Assembly: GCA_024742355.1 (NCBI GenBank)
Contig: JANSYM010000008.1
Coordinates: forward strand, 157,403 to 221,402
Origin: Hyphomonadaceae bacterium
GTDB lineage: Bacteria > Pseudomonadota > Alphaproteobacteria > Caulobacterales > Hyphomonadaceae
Direction of reading: 5' to 3'
Length of the DNA stretch: 64,000 nucleotides
Shown here: piece after piece, positions 30,803-39,492 of the stretch
Layout: each line of letters begins with the position of its first letter
Numbering within the stretch: the first letter of the stretch is position 1
Made by a program: the position numbers and the translations under genes
Notes under the pieces: generated by a model
Database searches by the model: none
Told to the model about the DNA's origin: nothing
Seen by the model: only the letters and a program-made list of their open reading frames with translations

Positions 30803-32254
30803 TTAGCTCGCTTCCTTCTTGGCCTCGCTTTCGAGGCCGTACTCGCGGACTTTGCGGTACAGCGTCGAGCGGCCGATGCCGAGGCGGCGGGAGACCTCGC
30901 TCATATGCCCGGCATAATGCTCGATGGCGTAGGCGATGAGGTCGCGTTCGACGTCTGACAGGCTGCGCACTTCGCCTTCTTCGACGACAGCCACGGGTCC
31001 TGACCCGGCAACCGGGGCCGCATCATTCGCGACAGCAGGTTGCGCCGGCACTTCTGGCAGGTTCGCGATTTCCGGCATGATGCCGCTGATCTGCGGGAAG
31101 TCATGCGGCTGCAGCATGTCGCCTTCGCACAGGATCACGGCGCGGAACACGGCATTCTCCAGCTGGCGCACATTGCCCGGCCAGTCGAAGGCGTTGAGCA
31201 TTTTCAGTGTGTCCTCAGCGGCGCCGACAATACGAGTGCCTTCCGAGGCGTTGAACCGGCCAATAAAATGATCAACCAGAGCCGGGATGTCTTCCACCCG
31301 CTCGCGCAGGCTCGGCATTTCTACCGGATAGACATTCAGGCGATAGAACAGGTCTTCGCGAAACGCACCTTCCTTGACGCGCTGGGCGAGGTCACGGTTG
31401 GTCGCAGAGATGATCCGCACATCAACCTTCACAGGGCGACGCGCACCAACAGGGTCAACTTCACCTTCCTGCAGGGCGCGCAGCAGTTTGACCTGCATGT
31501 CGAGCGGCAATTCACCGACCTCGTCGAGGAACAGCGTACCGCCATCAGCCTCGACAAATTTACCTGCCGAGCGAGCGACCGCGCCCGTAAACGCGCCTTT
31601 CTCGTGCCCGAACAGGATGCTTTCGACCAGGTTTTCCGGGATCGCGCCGCAATTGACCGAAATGAACGGCTTGCCGGAGCGGTCCGAAGCGCCCTGGATA
31701 CAGCGCGCGATGACTTCCTTACCGACACCGCTTTCACCGAGGATCAGGACCGGGATATCAGACGCCGCAGCGCGTTGGCCGAGGCGGATGACCTGGCGCA
31801 TGATCGGGGCGCTGGCAATCATGTCGTCAAAGCCCATGCCGCCATCTGCCTTGCGCGTGAGGCGTTTGACCTCGCCCGTCAGCGAAGACAATTTCAGAGC
31901 GTTCCGGATCGAGACAACCACGCGCTCGGGGCTGGCCGGTTTAACCACGAAATCGACGGCGCCGGCCCGCATGGCGGCAACAATCGTATCAATTCCGCTG
32001 GTCGCTGTGAGCATGATCACCGGCAGGTCCGGGCGACGCTCCACCAGCATTTCCAGGGTTTCCATGCCGGACAGCCCAGGCATGGTCAGGTCGAGAAGGA
32101 CAACATCGGCGCCGGCATTTGCGTCGGTCGCAATGGCCACACCAGTTTCGCCGTCAGGGGCGGTCCGGCAGGCAAACCCTGCTTTTTCAACGGCTGCGGT
32201 CAGCAGGCGTCGCTGGGTTGGATCGTCATCAATAACCAGAACGGTCTTTGCCAT
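30803..32254 (-). CDS. NtrC-type sigma-54-dependent response regulator
   Basis: The 483-residue protein has a receiver domain (about 1-120, phospho-Asp in VVLLDLTMPG, Lys in VVKPASP), an AAA+ domain (about 140-380) and a FIS-type helix-turn-helix at the C-terminus (EVSRRLGIGRSTLYRKVREY). The AAA+ domain has Walker A GESGVGKE, the sigma-54-contacting loop KGAFTGAVARS and GTLFLDEVGELPL. It should activate RpoN promoters; rpoN is in this window at 59341. No histidine kinase lies next to it. The tail between AAA+ and HTH is proline- and alanine-rich. Confidence 0.93.
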   Translation of the reverse strand: MAKTVLVIDDDPTQRRLLTAAVEKAGFACRTAPDGETGVAIATDANAGADVVLLDLTMPGLSGMETLEMLVERRPDLPVIMLTATSGIDTIVAAMRAGAVDFVVKPASPERVVVSIRNALKLSSLTGEVKRLTRKADGGMGFDDMIASAPIMRQVIRLGQRAAASDIPVLILGESGVGKEVIARCIQGASDRSGKPFISVNCGAIPENLVESILFGHEKGAFTGAVARSAGKFVEADGGTLFLDEVGELPLDMQVKLLRALQEGEVDPVGARRPVKVDVRIISATNRDLAQRVKEGAFREDLFYRLNVYPVEMPSLRERVEDIPALVDHFIGRFNASEGTRIVGAAEDTLKMLNAFDWPGNVRQLENAVFRAVILCEGDMLQPHDFPQISGIMPEIANLPEVPAQPAVANDAAPVAGSGPVAVVEEGEVRSLSDVERDLIAYAIEHYAGHMSEVSRRLGIGRSTLYRKVREYGLESEAKKEAS

Positions 32255-32368
32255 TTTTATCCCTCAACTCCACAACGCGAAACGGCGCGTGGTTCATTAC
32301 GCTACGCCCCGTTATGGCACATAGAGATGAGGTTATGGTTCAGCTGATCGCTTGAATTTTATCGAATT

Positions 32369-33148
32369 TTATCCGAGCTCGGCAGCCGTCTTGAAGACCC
32401 GTCCGCGCCAGCCGGAGCGGTCAAAAGGCTGCCACTGGCCTTCTGGCTGGGCCAGACGGTCTGCGACCGCGACCATGACCAGCGGGTTCACACCCAGTCC
32501 GACATGGCTGGCTGGAACGACAATATTCTCCGTCTGATGCCCTTTGGTCGGACACTGCACAGACCCGCGCCAGGAAACGACACCATCGGTCTTGGTCAGG
32601 ATGGATGTGGTGGGCACAGGCGGCGCGAGTTCCAGATCGTGATAGCGACCTTCAGCTTCCGGCCGTGTTTCCTTGCCATTAATGGCTTCGAACAGGCGGC
32701 TTGGCGCAGAATGGCGGCGATCATTGCTGATCGGGCTGCCCAGTGACACGACAAGGCGGACAATATCCGGATGCATTTTGGCCAGCTCGCGCGCGAACAC
32801 ACCGCCTAGGCTCCAGCCGACAATGGAAAGCTTTTCGCCATTCTCTTCATAGATGCGCTCGACCAGGTCCGACATTTCGCGTTCACGGACTTCGTTGAAT
32901 TTCACATTGCGGCCTAGGCCCCAGCCATAAGCATTGTAGCCAAGGTCCTTGAACAGGCGCCGCATCGGGCGGGTCGAGTGATCACTCGCCATGAAACCTG
33001 GCAGAACAAGAACTGGGTGGCCGTCGCCTTTTGGCAGATTGCGCATGCTTTTGCGGAATAAACCGAAAGCACCGAATTCGAAAATCGCCCGTCCTTCTGT
33101 CAAAGTCCAGAATGGATGTGGCGGTCTCGCCATCGTTGCTGCAACCAT
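32369..33148 (-). CDS. Alpha/beta-fold hydrolase
   Basis: The 259-residue protein shows the nucleophile elbow GWSLGG with Ser, the acid in TKTDGVVSWRG and the histidine in VPASHVGLG, in the correct order. The early segment VLVLPGFMASDHSTRPMRRL is the oxyanion region of the family. GGGAGG lies seven bases before the ATG. It sits head-to-tail with the wax ester synthase, so lipase or esterase activity on stored lipid is plausible; the substrate is not proven. Confidence 0.85.
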   Translation of the reverse strand: MVAATMARPPHPFWTLTEGRAIFEFGAFGLFRKSMRNLPKGDGHPVLVLPGFMASDHSTRPMRRLFKDLGYNAYGWGLGRNVKFNEVREREMSDLVERIYEENGEKLSIVGWSLGGVFARELAKMHPDIVRLVVSLGSPISNDRRHSAPSRLFEAINGKETRPEAEGRYHDLELAPPVPTTSILTKTDGVVSWRGSVQCPTKGHQTENIVVPASHVGLGVNPLVMVAVADRLAQPEGQWQPFDRSGWRGRVFKTAAELG

Positions 33149-33178
33149 AATATAGCCTCCCGACTGCCGCTTTATGCG

Positions 33179-33217
33179 GTCTGATAAACCAACATGGTTC
33201 GTATCGGTTTATCTGAC
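33179..33217. promoter_or_regulatory. Long inverted repeat between the wax ester synthase and the hydrolase
   Basis: GTCTGATAAACC (33179-33190) and GGTTTATCTGAC (33206-33217) match at 11 of 12 positions as inverted arms with a 15-base spacer, upstream of the hydrolase start. The layout suits a dimeric repressor operator (TetR or GntR type), not a terminator, as no T-run follows. Confidence 0.55.
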
Positions 33218-33243
33218 AAGGCTAGAATATGATGCCTAATTCC

Positions 33244-34803
33244 TTAACCAGCCTTTGCTTTTGCTTTGGAGCGGGTCGATTTCTTGGCTGTGCTGGACCG
33301 CGGCTTGCGCTTGGTTTTGGCACGTGAACTGCCCGAAGCTGCCGCCTTTTTAGGGGCTGGTTTCGGCTTCGGCGGCGCCATATCGATGCCGGCGAGCTCC
33401 ATCATTTCCTCGAAACTCTCCCAGATGCACTGGGCATAGAATTCGGGGTCTTTCATGATCTCGCGATCAGCGGTGAAAGTGATGGTCGCTTCATTGACAT
33501 AGCTCTGCACCACATGGCCGAGCGCCATCCCGTCCAGAAGGCACAGAAGTCCTTGCATCGAAACGAGTTTTGCACCGGCCTGATAAATCGGAACCGGCGG
33601 CCCGGGGACGTTCGTGACCACGGTATTGATCACTGGCCGCGCCATGTAATTGGCCACACCGAGGCGCGAATAAAGCTGCGCACCAAGCGCCATGAACAGC
33701 GCTGGGGACACCTTGCTCGCCTCAGTCATTTGCCGGGCGCCAAGCGCGCTGGTCATCTCTTTCGAGCGGCTGGTCTGATCGAAGACGTATTCCATACGCT
33801 CTCTCGGGTCGGCGATATGCGTTCCGAGCGGGGCGATCATAGCTGAAACCTGATTGCCCATTGTGTTCTTTTCGCCCTCAGTCCGCACTGAAATCGGCGC
33901 CATCGCCGTCATCGTCGTCTTCGGCAAGTCATTGTGGTGCGTGAGGTATTTGTTCAGACCACCACCAATGATGGTCAGCATGACATCATTGACCTTGGCA
34001 CCCTCGACCAGGCTGCGCAGCGCCTTGATATGGGCCAGCTCAAAGACCTGACCGTCGACCACGCGATGCGGCGAAATCTTTGTATTGAAACGTGTTTTCG
34101 GCGCCTCAATGGCGGCCTTCAAGCCAAACTCCCCGCGGATCATGCCGCGAGCAGTTCGGTACAGGCCTGGCACGGCCTGGGCTGAAACGCCAAGCTGGCG
34201 AATCGGATTGAGCCAGGCGCGGGCATAGCCCTTGGCGAACATGCCAACTCGGTTTGGATACTTTTCCGGTTTCCAGTCATCAGGCTCATTCGGCGGTGTC
34301 ACGTCCGGCTTCGGCGTGTGCAGGGCCTGCATCAGGTCGATGCCCGACATGCCGTCAATCGCCGAATGATGGACTTTCGAGACGATCGCGTACGAGCCTT
34401 CTGGAATACCCGGAATATTGTCCAGGCCTTCAACCACGGTCATTTCCCAAGGCGGGCGCGACAGGTCGAGTGGACGTGCAAACAGGCGGGCCGCCTGAAT
34501 GTTCAGTTGGCGCATATCGCCAGGCTTGGGCAGCGCGACATGGCGAACATGATATTCAAGGTCGAAATCAGCGTCCTCGACCCAATAAGGATAGTCGACA
34601 TTGAACGGCACTTTGACCAGTTTCTGGCGCATCGTCTTGGAAAAGCGCATGCGCTCCTCATAGAAGCGCAAAATATCCTTGAACCGAACGAAGCCACCGG
34701 GCGCCGTCGATGGGTCATAAATCAAAATCGACCCGATATGCATTGGCGAACTTGGCGTTTCCATCGCCACGAACGAGGCATCCATGCCTTGTAATTGTTC
34801 CAT
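33244..34803 (-). CDS. Wax ester synthase/diacylglycerol acyltransferase (WS/DGAT) with a basic C-terminal tail
   Basis: WS/DGAT enzymes make wax esters or triacylglycerols from acyl-CoA and sit on lipid granules. From the ATG at 34803 the protein has 519 residues. The condensation-type active site is HHSAIDG at about residue 145, and downstream segments such as NVPGPPVPIYQAGAKL are typical. The last 40 or so residues are lysine-, alanine- and serine-rich with prolines (PKPKPAPKKAAASGSSRAK at their start), resembling histone H1 tails. That tail is not part of the enzyme fold I know and may bind nucleic acid. GGGAG precedes the ATG. Confidence 0.92.
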   Translation of the reverse strand: MEQLQGMDASFVAMETPSSPMHIGSILIYDPSTAPGGFVRFKDILRFYEERMRFSKTMRQKLVKVPFNVDYPYWVEDADFDLEYHVRHVALPKPGDMRQLNIQAARLFARPLDLSRPPWEMTVVEGLDNIPGIPEGSYAIVSKVHHSAIDGMSGIDLMQALHTPKPDVTPPNEPDDWKPEKYPNRVGMFAKGYARAWLNPIRQLGVSAQAVPGLYRTARGMIRGEFGLKAAIEAPKTRFNTKISPHRVVDGQVFELAHIKALRSLVEGAKVNDVMLTIIGGGLNKYLTHHNDLPKTTMTAMAPISVRTEGEKNTMGNQVSAMIAPLGTHIADPRERMEYVFDQTSRSKEMTSALGARQMTEASKVSPALFMALGAQLYSRLGVANYMARPVINTVVTNVPGPPVPIYQAGAKLVSMQGLLCLLDGMALGHVVQSYVNEATITFTADREIMKDPEFYAQCIWESFEEMMELAGIDMAPPKPKPAPKKAAASGSSRAKTKRKPRSSTAKKSTRSKAKAKAG

Positions 34804-35104
34804 CACTATCTCCCAAGCCGGCGCACGCGCGATACTGTTATGGCCCTTACGGTAAACCGGATAAGGAAACTATGACGGTTTGTGTCCAATTTGACCAGTC
34901 TTGCTCTCTCCACAGGCGAATCTTGCCCCGCGACACGCGTTTGGCGATTGCGCTTGTCAGTATTCGAGTGACAGACCGAAGGCGATGCAAGTCCAGTTTG
35001 CAATAGAGCTCATGACTGCATTGCCTCCATTTTTCCACCCCAAAACAAAAGCAATTTTGACCTGAACAGATTTATGCTAGCGCTTTCAGGTCGGGGGATA
35101 TCGC
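34804..35104. other. Non-coding region between divergent lipid synthase and efflux genes
   Basis: The 301 bases hold promoters for two divergent genes, but no convincing -35/-10 pair or gene was found. Short reading frames here have no family features. GGGGGA just before the GTG at 35105 is a plausible ribosome site. Confidence 0.6.
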
Positions 35105-36385
35105 GTGAGTCGTTCAGTGCCAAAAAATCGTGTTGTATTGTTTGTCTGCGCGATCATTTTCTTTGATGCCGTCGGGTTCGGCTTGTTGATGCCGATCATG
35201 CCCGAACTGCTGGCCGATGTGGCCGGATTGTCGATCAGCGACGGCGCGACAATTGCGGGCCTCCTGCTGACCACATTCGCTATCATGCAATTCCTGTTTG
35301 CGCCTATTCTTGGCGGATTGAGCGATCGGTTTGGGCGCCGCCCCGTCCTGTTGCTGGCTTTGCTCGGCTTCTCGATCGACAGTTTCATCATGGCCTGGGC
35401 CCCGACTCTCACCTGGCTGTTCGTGGCGCGCCTGATCTCAGGGGTTTGCGGCGCGACTTATGCGGCCGCCTATGCATCCCTGGTCGATGTCTCGGCGCCG
35501 GAGGAACGGGCAAAATTCTTTGGCTATGGCGGCGCCGCGCTTGGGCTCGGCTTCATATTCGGCCCTGCCCTCGGCGGATTGCTTGGCGAATACTGGGTCC
35601 GCCTGCCCTTCATCGCCGCGGGCGCCCTGGTGTTCGTCGTCGCGCTTTGGGGCGTGTTCATGTTCCCGGAAACGCTCCGGCCCGAGAACCGTCGCGCTTT
35701 CTCGATCGCGCGCGCCAACCCCCTTGGCAGCCTGATCTCGATCGCGCGGCATCCGAGCGTGTTGATCGTCCTGGCCGCCTTGTTCCTGATCCAGCTCAGC
35801 AATCACTCTTATTCGAGCATCTGGTCCTTCTATACCGCCGAAGTCGCCGGCTGGACGCCGCTCTTTATCGGGCTTTCCGTCAGCGTCTATGGTTTCGGGT
35901 TCGCGGCCGTACAAGGTGCCCTGACGGGGCCTGCCATTGACCGGTTCGGCGAAGTCAAAGCGGTTTATTTCACGATCGTGATCGGGGTCATTTCTTTCCT
36001 GATCCTGGCGGTAGCGACCTCTGGCGTGCACATCTATATCGGCATCGCTGTCGGTGTTTTCTCCGCGTTTCTCAGCCCGGCGCTACAATCGCTGATGACC
36101 AGTCGAACGCCGGCCGACTCGCAAGGCGAGCTGCAGGGCGCGATCACCAGCCTGTACAGCCTGGCCGCCATTATCAGTCCAGCCGCAATGGCGTTCATCT
36201 TCTCGGCCTACACAGATGAGCCGGGGCTCTACTTGCCCGGTGCGCCATTCCTGCTCGCAGCGGCGCTGATCGTCGGGTCCGCGGTGATCTTCACCATCGC
36301 GGCGCGGCGCCTGGCGCGCGAGCCGCTTCCGCCAGCCCAGGCAGATGAGCCTGCGGAAGCAGATATCGCCGAAGCGTTCGACTAG
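35105..36385 (+). CDS. MFS efflux transporter, TetA-like (DHA1 family)
   Basis: The 426-residue protein has twelve predicted membrane helices. The signature GGLSDRFGRRPVLL lies between helices 2 and 3, and the start IIFFDAVGFGLLMPIMPELL is typical of TetA-type drug:H+ antiporters. The C-terminus (RLAREPLPPAQADEPAEADI) is acidic. The start codon is GTG at 35105. The substrate is unknown; related proteins export tetracycline or other small molecules. Its stop overlaps the thiolase stop in CTAG. Confidence 0.87.
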   Translation: MSRSVPKNRVVLFVCAIIFFDAVGFGLLMPIMPELLADVAGLSISDGATIAGLLLTTFAIMQFLFAPILGGLSDRFGRRPVLLLALLGFSIDSFIMAWAPTLTWLFVARLISGVCGATYAAAYASLVDVSAPEERAKFFGYGGAALGLGFIFGPALGGLLGEYWVRLPFIAAGALVFVVALWGVFMFPETLRPENRRAFSIARANPLGSLISIARHPSVLIVLAALFLIQLSNHSYSSIWSFYTAEVAGWTPLFIGLSVSVYGFGFAAVQGALTGPAIDRFGEVKAVYFTIVIGVISFLILAVATSGVHIYIGIAVGVFSAFLSPALQSLMTSRTPADSQGELQGAITSLYSLAAIISPAAMAFIFSAYTDEPGLYLPGAPFLLAAALIVGSAVIFTIAARRLAREPLPPAQADEPAEADIAEAFD

Positions 36386-37626
36386 GTGCGTTCGATAATC
36401 ACGGCTGGCGCCATGCCGCCGGCTGCGCACATGGTGATCAGGCCATAGCGACCGCCCGAGCGTTCCAGCTCATCCAGCGCCGTGCCGATCAGGATCGATC
36501 CTGTCGCGCCAATCGGATGGCCAAGCGCCATGGCGCCGCCATTCACGTTGACCTTCTCACGGTCGAGATCGAGCTTGCGAATGAAACGCTCGGCAACCAC
36601 GGAGAAGGCCTCGTTGATTTCCCAGACATCGATATCGTCCTTGCTGAGGCCGGCTTTCTCCAGGACTTTCTCAGCCGCCGGGACCGGGGCGTTGAGCATG
36701 AGGGTCGGGCAATCACCCATATTCGCTGTAGCGACGATGCGGGCACGCGGTTTCCAGCCATTCTTGTCGACCGCATCCTTGGACGCGATCAGCAGGGCCG
36801 CAGCACCATCGACGACGCCGGACGAGTTTCCGGCATGATGGACATGGTCAATCTTGCCTTCAAGTTCGGGGTATTTCTTGGTGACCATCTTGCCATAGGT
36901 ATTGCCCTGATCATCGACCGGGATTTCCATGAACATGTTGAACACGGTCTTGAGGCCGCCAAGGCTCTCCATGGTCGTGCCGGGGCGCGGGAATTCTTCC
37001 TTGTCGAGGGCAAGCGAGCCATCCGGATTGTGCACGGGCACGACGGACTTGTCGAAGCGGCCTTCCGCAATCGCGCGCGCCGCGCGTTCCTGGCTGACCA
37101 CGGCGAGCTGGTCGACAGCTTCGCGATCAATGCCTTCCAGCGTCGCAATCGCATCGGCGCAAACGCCTTGCTGGGATTGCGGGTGCTTCTCACGCAGGCT
37201 CATATTGCCCGCATCGAGCATTGGCGGGACCTTCGGGTCGGCTGTGGCCGACGTGTAGCTCATCATCTCGGTGCCGCCAGCGATGACGACATCTTCCATG
37301 CCGGACATGACTTGAGCTGCCGCCAGGTTCACGGTGGTGATGCCAGAGCCGCAGAACCGGTCGAGCGTCACGCCTGAGGCTTTGACATCATAGCCGGCAT
37401 CCAGCGCTGCCATGCGGCCAAGATCTGCACCCTGGGCCCCGCGCTGTGAACTGGTGCCCCAGATGATGTCGTCGACTTCAGCTGTGTTGAGATCATTGCG
37501 ATCGCGGATGGCTGACAGCACAGTCGCGGCCAGATGCTGCGGGTGCAGGTGCGCGAGGGCGCCTTTTCCTTGCTTGCCAATTCCGCGCGGCGTGCGGCAC
37601 GCATCAATAATATAGGCTTCGGCCAT
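36382..37626 (-). CDS. Thiolase-family acetyl-CoA acyltransferase
   Basis: Thiolases either cleave 3-ketoacyl-CoA in beta-oxidation or condense two acetyl-CoA. The 414-residue protein shows the nucleophilic Cys in DRFCGSGITTVN, the catalytic His in GGAMALGHPIGATGS and the second Cys in TMCAAGGMAPA. The insertion STATADPKVPPMLDAG-like loop (MSYTSATADPKVPPM) resembles the lipid-type FadA5/acetyl-CoA acetyltransferase group. No 3-hydroxyacyl-CoA dehydrogenase is adjacent. ATG codons occur at 37629 and 37626; the second has better spacing. A palindromic operator candidate lies upstream. Confidence 0.9.
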   Translation of the reverse strand: MAEAYIIDACRTPRGIGKQGKGALAHLHPQHLAATVLSAIRDRNDLNTAEVDDIIWGTSSQRGAQGADLGRMAALDAGYDVKASGVTLDRFCGSGITTVNLAAAQVMSGMEDVVIAGGTEMMSYTSATADPKVPPMLDAGNMSLREKHPQSQQGVCADAIATLEGIDREAVDQLAVVSQERAARAIAEGRFDKSVVPVHNPDGSLALDKEEFPRPGTTMESLGGLKTVFNMFMEIPVDDQGNTYGKMVTKKYPELEGKIDHVHHAGNSSGVVDGAAALLIASKDAVDKNGWKPRARIVATANMGDCPTLMLNAPVPAAEKVLEKAGLSKDDIDVWEINEAFSVVAERFIRKLDLDREKVNVNGGAMALGHPIGATGSILIGTALDELERSGGRYGLITMCAAGGMAPAVIIERT

Positions 37627-37664
37627 CATGGATCTCCGTCATCTTGAATATGGAAGAGCTATGC

Positions 37665-37680
37665 TTGACGCGCACGTCAA
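37665..37680. promoter_or_regulatory. 16-bp palindrome upstream of the thiolase gene
   Basis: TTGACG-CGCA-CGTCAA (37665-37680) is a perfect palindrome except for its centre, 36 bases before the thiolase start. The shape resembles operators I recall for LiuR/MerR-type regulators of fatty and branched-chain acid catabolism. A near copy precedes the desaturase genes. Confidence 0.55.
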
Positions 37681-37804
37681 CCGCAAGCCGTGACGTTGCG
37701 TGATCAGACCTTACGACAAGCGCTGGCGGGAGAGTTGCGAGCTTGCCGCGAATAGGACACTTTCAGTGAATAGATTCGGCCATGACGAAGATAATGGAGC
37801 TCCC

Positions 37805-39187
37805 ATGCGCAAGAATGCCATCAGTTTAGCCGCCCTCTCATTCTGTCTCGCAAGCCTCGCTTTGCCCGCGCAATCTCAAGAAGTCACAACGTCTAAATCC
37901 ACCGGCCTCATTCTCATGGATGAGGACGAGTATGACGCCCTGCCCGAGCGCGATCCGTTGATGCGTGGCCGCCTGCCGCAATTCGTCGATCTCAGTGCCT
38001 TCTTCCCGCCGCCAGGACATCAGGGCGCGCAGGGGTCCTGCGTCGGTTGGGCGGTCGGATATGCGCTGAAAACCTATCAGGAAGCGCTCGAGTTCAATAT
38101 TGCGCGGCCGCAGGCATGGGACCATTTCAGCCCGGCCTTCGTCTTCAACTCGATCAAGCAAGGCGACGATTGCAGCGCCGGCAGCCGAATTTCCGACGCC
38201 CTGGAATTCGTCGCCAATACCGGCGCCGTGCGCATGGACGATTTCCCTTACGAAGAGGCGCAATGCCTGCCGCCCACCGAAGACATGAGCTCGATCGCCC
38301 GCGACTATGCCATCAAGAGTTATCGCCGCCTGCAAAAGGACGGCATGCTGTTTGCCATTCGCGAAGCTCTGTCGAATGAAAAGCCTGTGGTCGTCGCCAT
38401 GCGTGTCTTCCCAAGCTTTGAGAATTGGGACGGCGGCGGCAATTATCGCCATGATCCGGATGTCGAGTTCCAGGTCGATTTTCACGCCGTCACCGTGGTC
38501 GGTTATGATGATGAAAGACGCGCCCTGAAAATCATCAATTCATGGGGCACGGAATGGGGCGATGATGGGTTCTTCTGGATGGATTATCGCGCCGCCCGCG
38601 ATCTGATCGCTGAAGCCTATGTCACCACCGACCGCCTGTTTGACGAGCCGTTTCCCGGCGATCCGTCCATCATCCTCGCCTCTGACAGCGACACGCCGCG
38701 CGGCAATGCCGCCGCATCCGGCGCGCCGATCGAAGAGGAAATGGAAGAGGCAGCGCCTGCCGAACCGGACCCGCTCGACGTCAATATGCTGGCCAACGCG
38801 GTCACTGGTCATGTCGGACGCAATGCCGAGGGTCAGACCCCGCAAGGCTATGATTTTTACCCCGCTTCGGTGTGGCTGAACCTGGAAGAGCCCTATCTGA
38901 ACCAGATCGCGTCTGTGCGGTATTATTTCTACCATCGCACCTTCCGCAATCCGATGCGGCCGGAAAGCGATTCAAACGTCTTCCTGGCAAGCTGGCATGG
39001 CTATGGTTGTATCGAGAATGCCGAGGTCAAAGTCGTGCTCACCACCGGCGAGGAGCTGGCGGCGCCGTTCAATCTCTGCACCATCTGGGATCGTTTCCAT
39101 CCGGGCGCGTTCCGCAAGGATGGCAGCCGCGGGGGCACAGCGCCGCTGTCAGAGAATGAAGACTTTGATGATAAGTCGGATGACTAG
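37805..39187 (+). CDS. Secreted papain-like cysteine protease with C-terminal YEATS-like domain
   Basis: The 460-residue protein has a signal peptide of about 25 residues and a C1A protease fold with Gln and Cys in QGSCVGWA (Cys near 79). The catalytic His lies in VDFHAVTVVGYDD (near 227) and the Asn in IINSWGTEWGDDGFF (near 245). An acidic linker (about 305-330) leads to a C-terminal beta domain (about 360-430) with VRYYFYHRTFRNPMRP and later ASWHGYGCIENAEVKVV, the pattern of YEATS domains. The ATG at 37805 starts the signal peptide; a longer upstream frame does not. Substrate unknown. Confidence 0.82.
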   Translation: MRKNAISLAALSFCLASLALPAQSQEVTTSKSTGLILMDEDEYDALPERDPLMRGRLPQFVDLSAFFPPPGHQGAQGSCVGWAVGYALKTYQEALEFNIARPQAWDHFSPAFVFNSIKQGDDCSAGSRISDALEFVANTGAVRMDDFPYEEAQCLPPTEDMSSIARDYAIKSYRRLQKDGMLFAIREALSNEKPVVVAMRVFPSFENWDGGGNYRHDPDVEFQVDFHAVTVVGYDDERRALKIINSWGTEWGDDGFFWMDYRAARDLIAEAYVTTDRLFDEPFPGDPSIILASDSDTPRGNAAASGAPIEEEMEEAAPAEPDPLDVNMLANAVTGHVGRNAEGQTPQGYDFYPASVWLNLEEPYLNQIASVRYYFYHRTFRNPMRPESDSNVFLASWHGYGCIENAEVKVVLTTGEELAAPFNLCTIWDRFHPGAFRKDGSRGGTAPLSENEDFDDKSDD

Positions 39188-39375
39188 CCGCGATCGGCCT
39201 TGCCGCCTTTGAGGATGAAGCGTCGATCGCAATATTTGCACTCGACTTCGTCGTCGTCGCCCATCTCGTACCAGACGATCGGGTGTCCGAGCGCGCCGCC
39301 GCCGCCATTGCATGACACTTTTCGGGTGTCGACGATCACGATTTCCGGATTCTCAAACGAAGGTGTCTTGGTCAT
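39184..39375 (-). CDS. Small zinc-finger protein (zf-CHCC, NDUFS6-like)
   Basis: This 63-residue protein has a zinc site of the type C-G(n)-H-C-x2-C: VSCNGGGGALGHPIVWYEM and VECKYCDRRFIL. It is related to the small zinc-binding subunit of respiratory complex I (NDUFS6) found in alphaproteobacteria, although it lies far from any nuo genes. The start is the ATG at 39375; an in-frame TTG two codons upstream is unlikely. Its stop overlaps the protease stop in CTAG. Confidence 0.85.
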   Translation of the reverse strand: MTKTPSFENPEIVIVDTRKVSCNGGGGALGHPIVWYEMGDDDEVECKYCDRRFILKGGKADRG

Positions 39376-39492
39376 GGACAAACTCTTCTCTTCCCCAAGG
39401 TGAAATTGCCAAACAGGCCGCCCTCCCGCTAGCTAGGCCTGACGACGAGTCGCGTCAATGCGGCTCGTGCTGCGATCAGGAGTACCCGGCAG

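Noticed and set aside
30232..30939. Plus-strand frame overlapping the MAPEG gene and the next gene
   Set aside because: Alternative frame of MAPEG; crosses a strong terminator and has no motif.
32354..32373. Tandem GAATTTTATC repeat at the end of the hydrolase gene
   Set aside because: A simple two-unit duplication that spans the stop codon; likely slippage with no regulatory reading.
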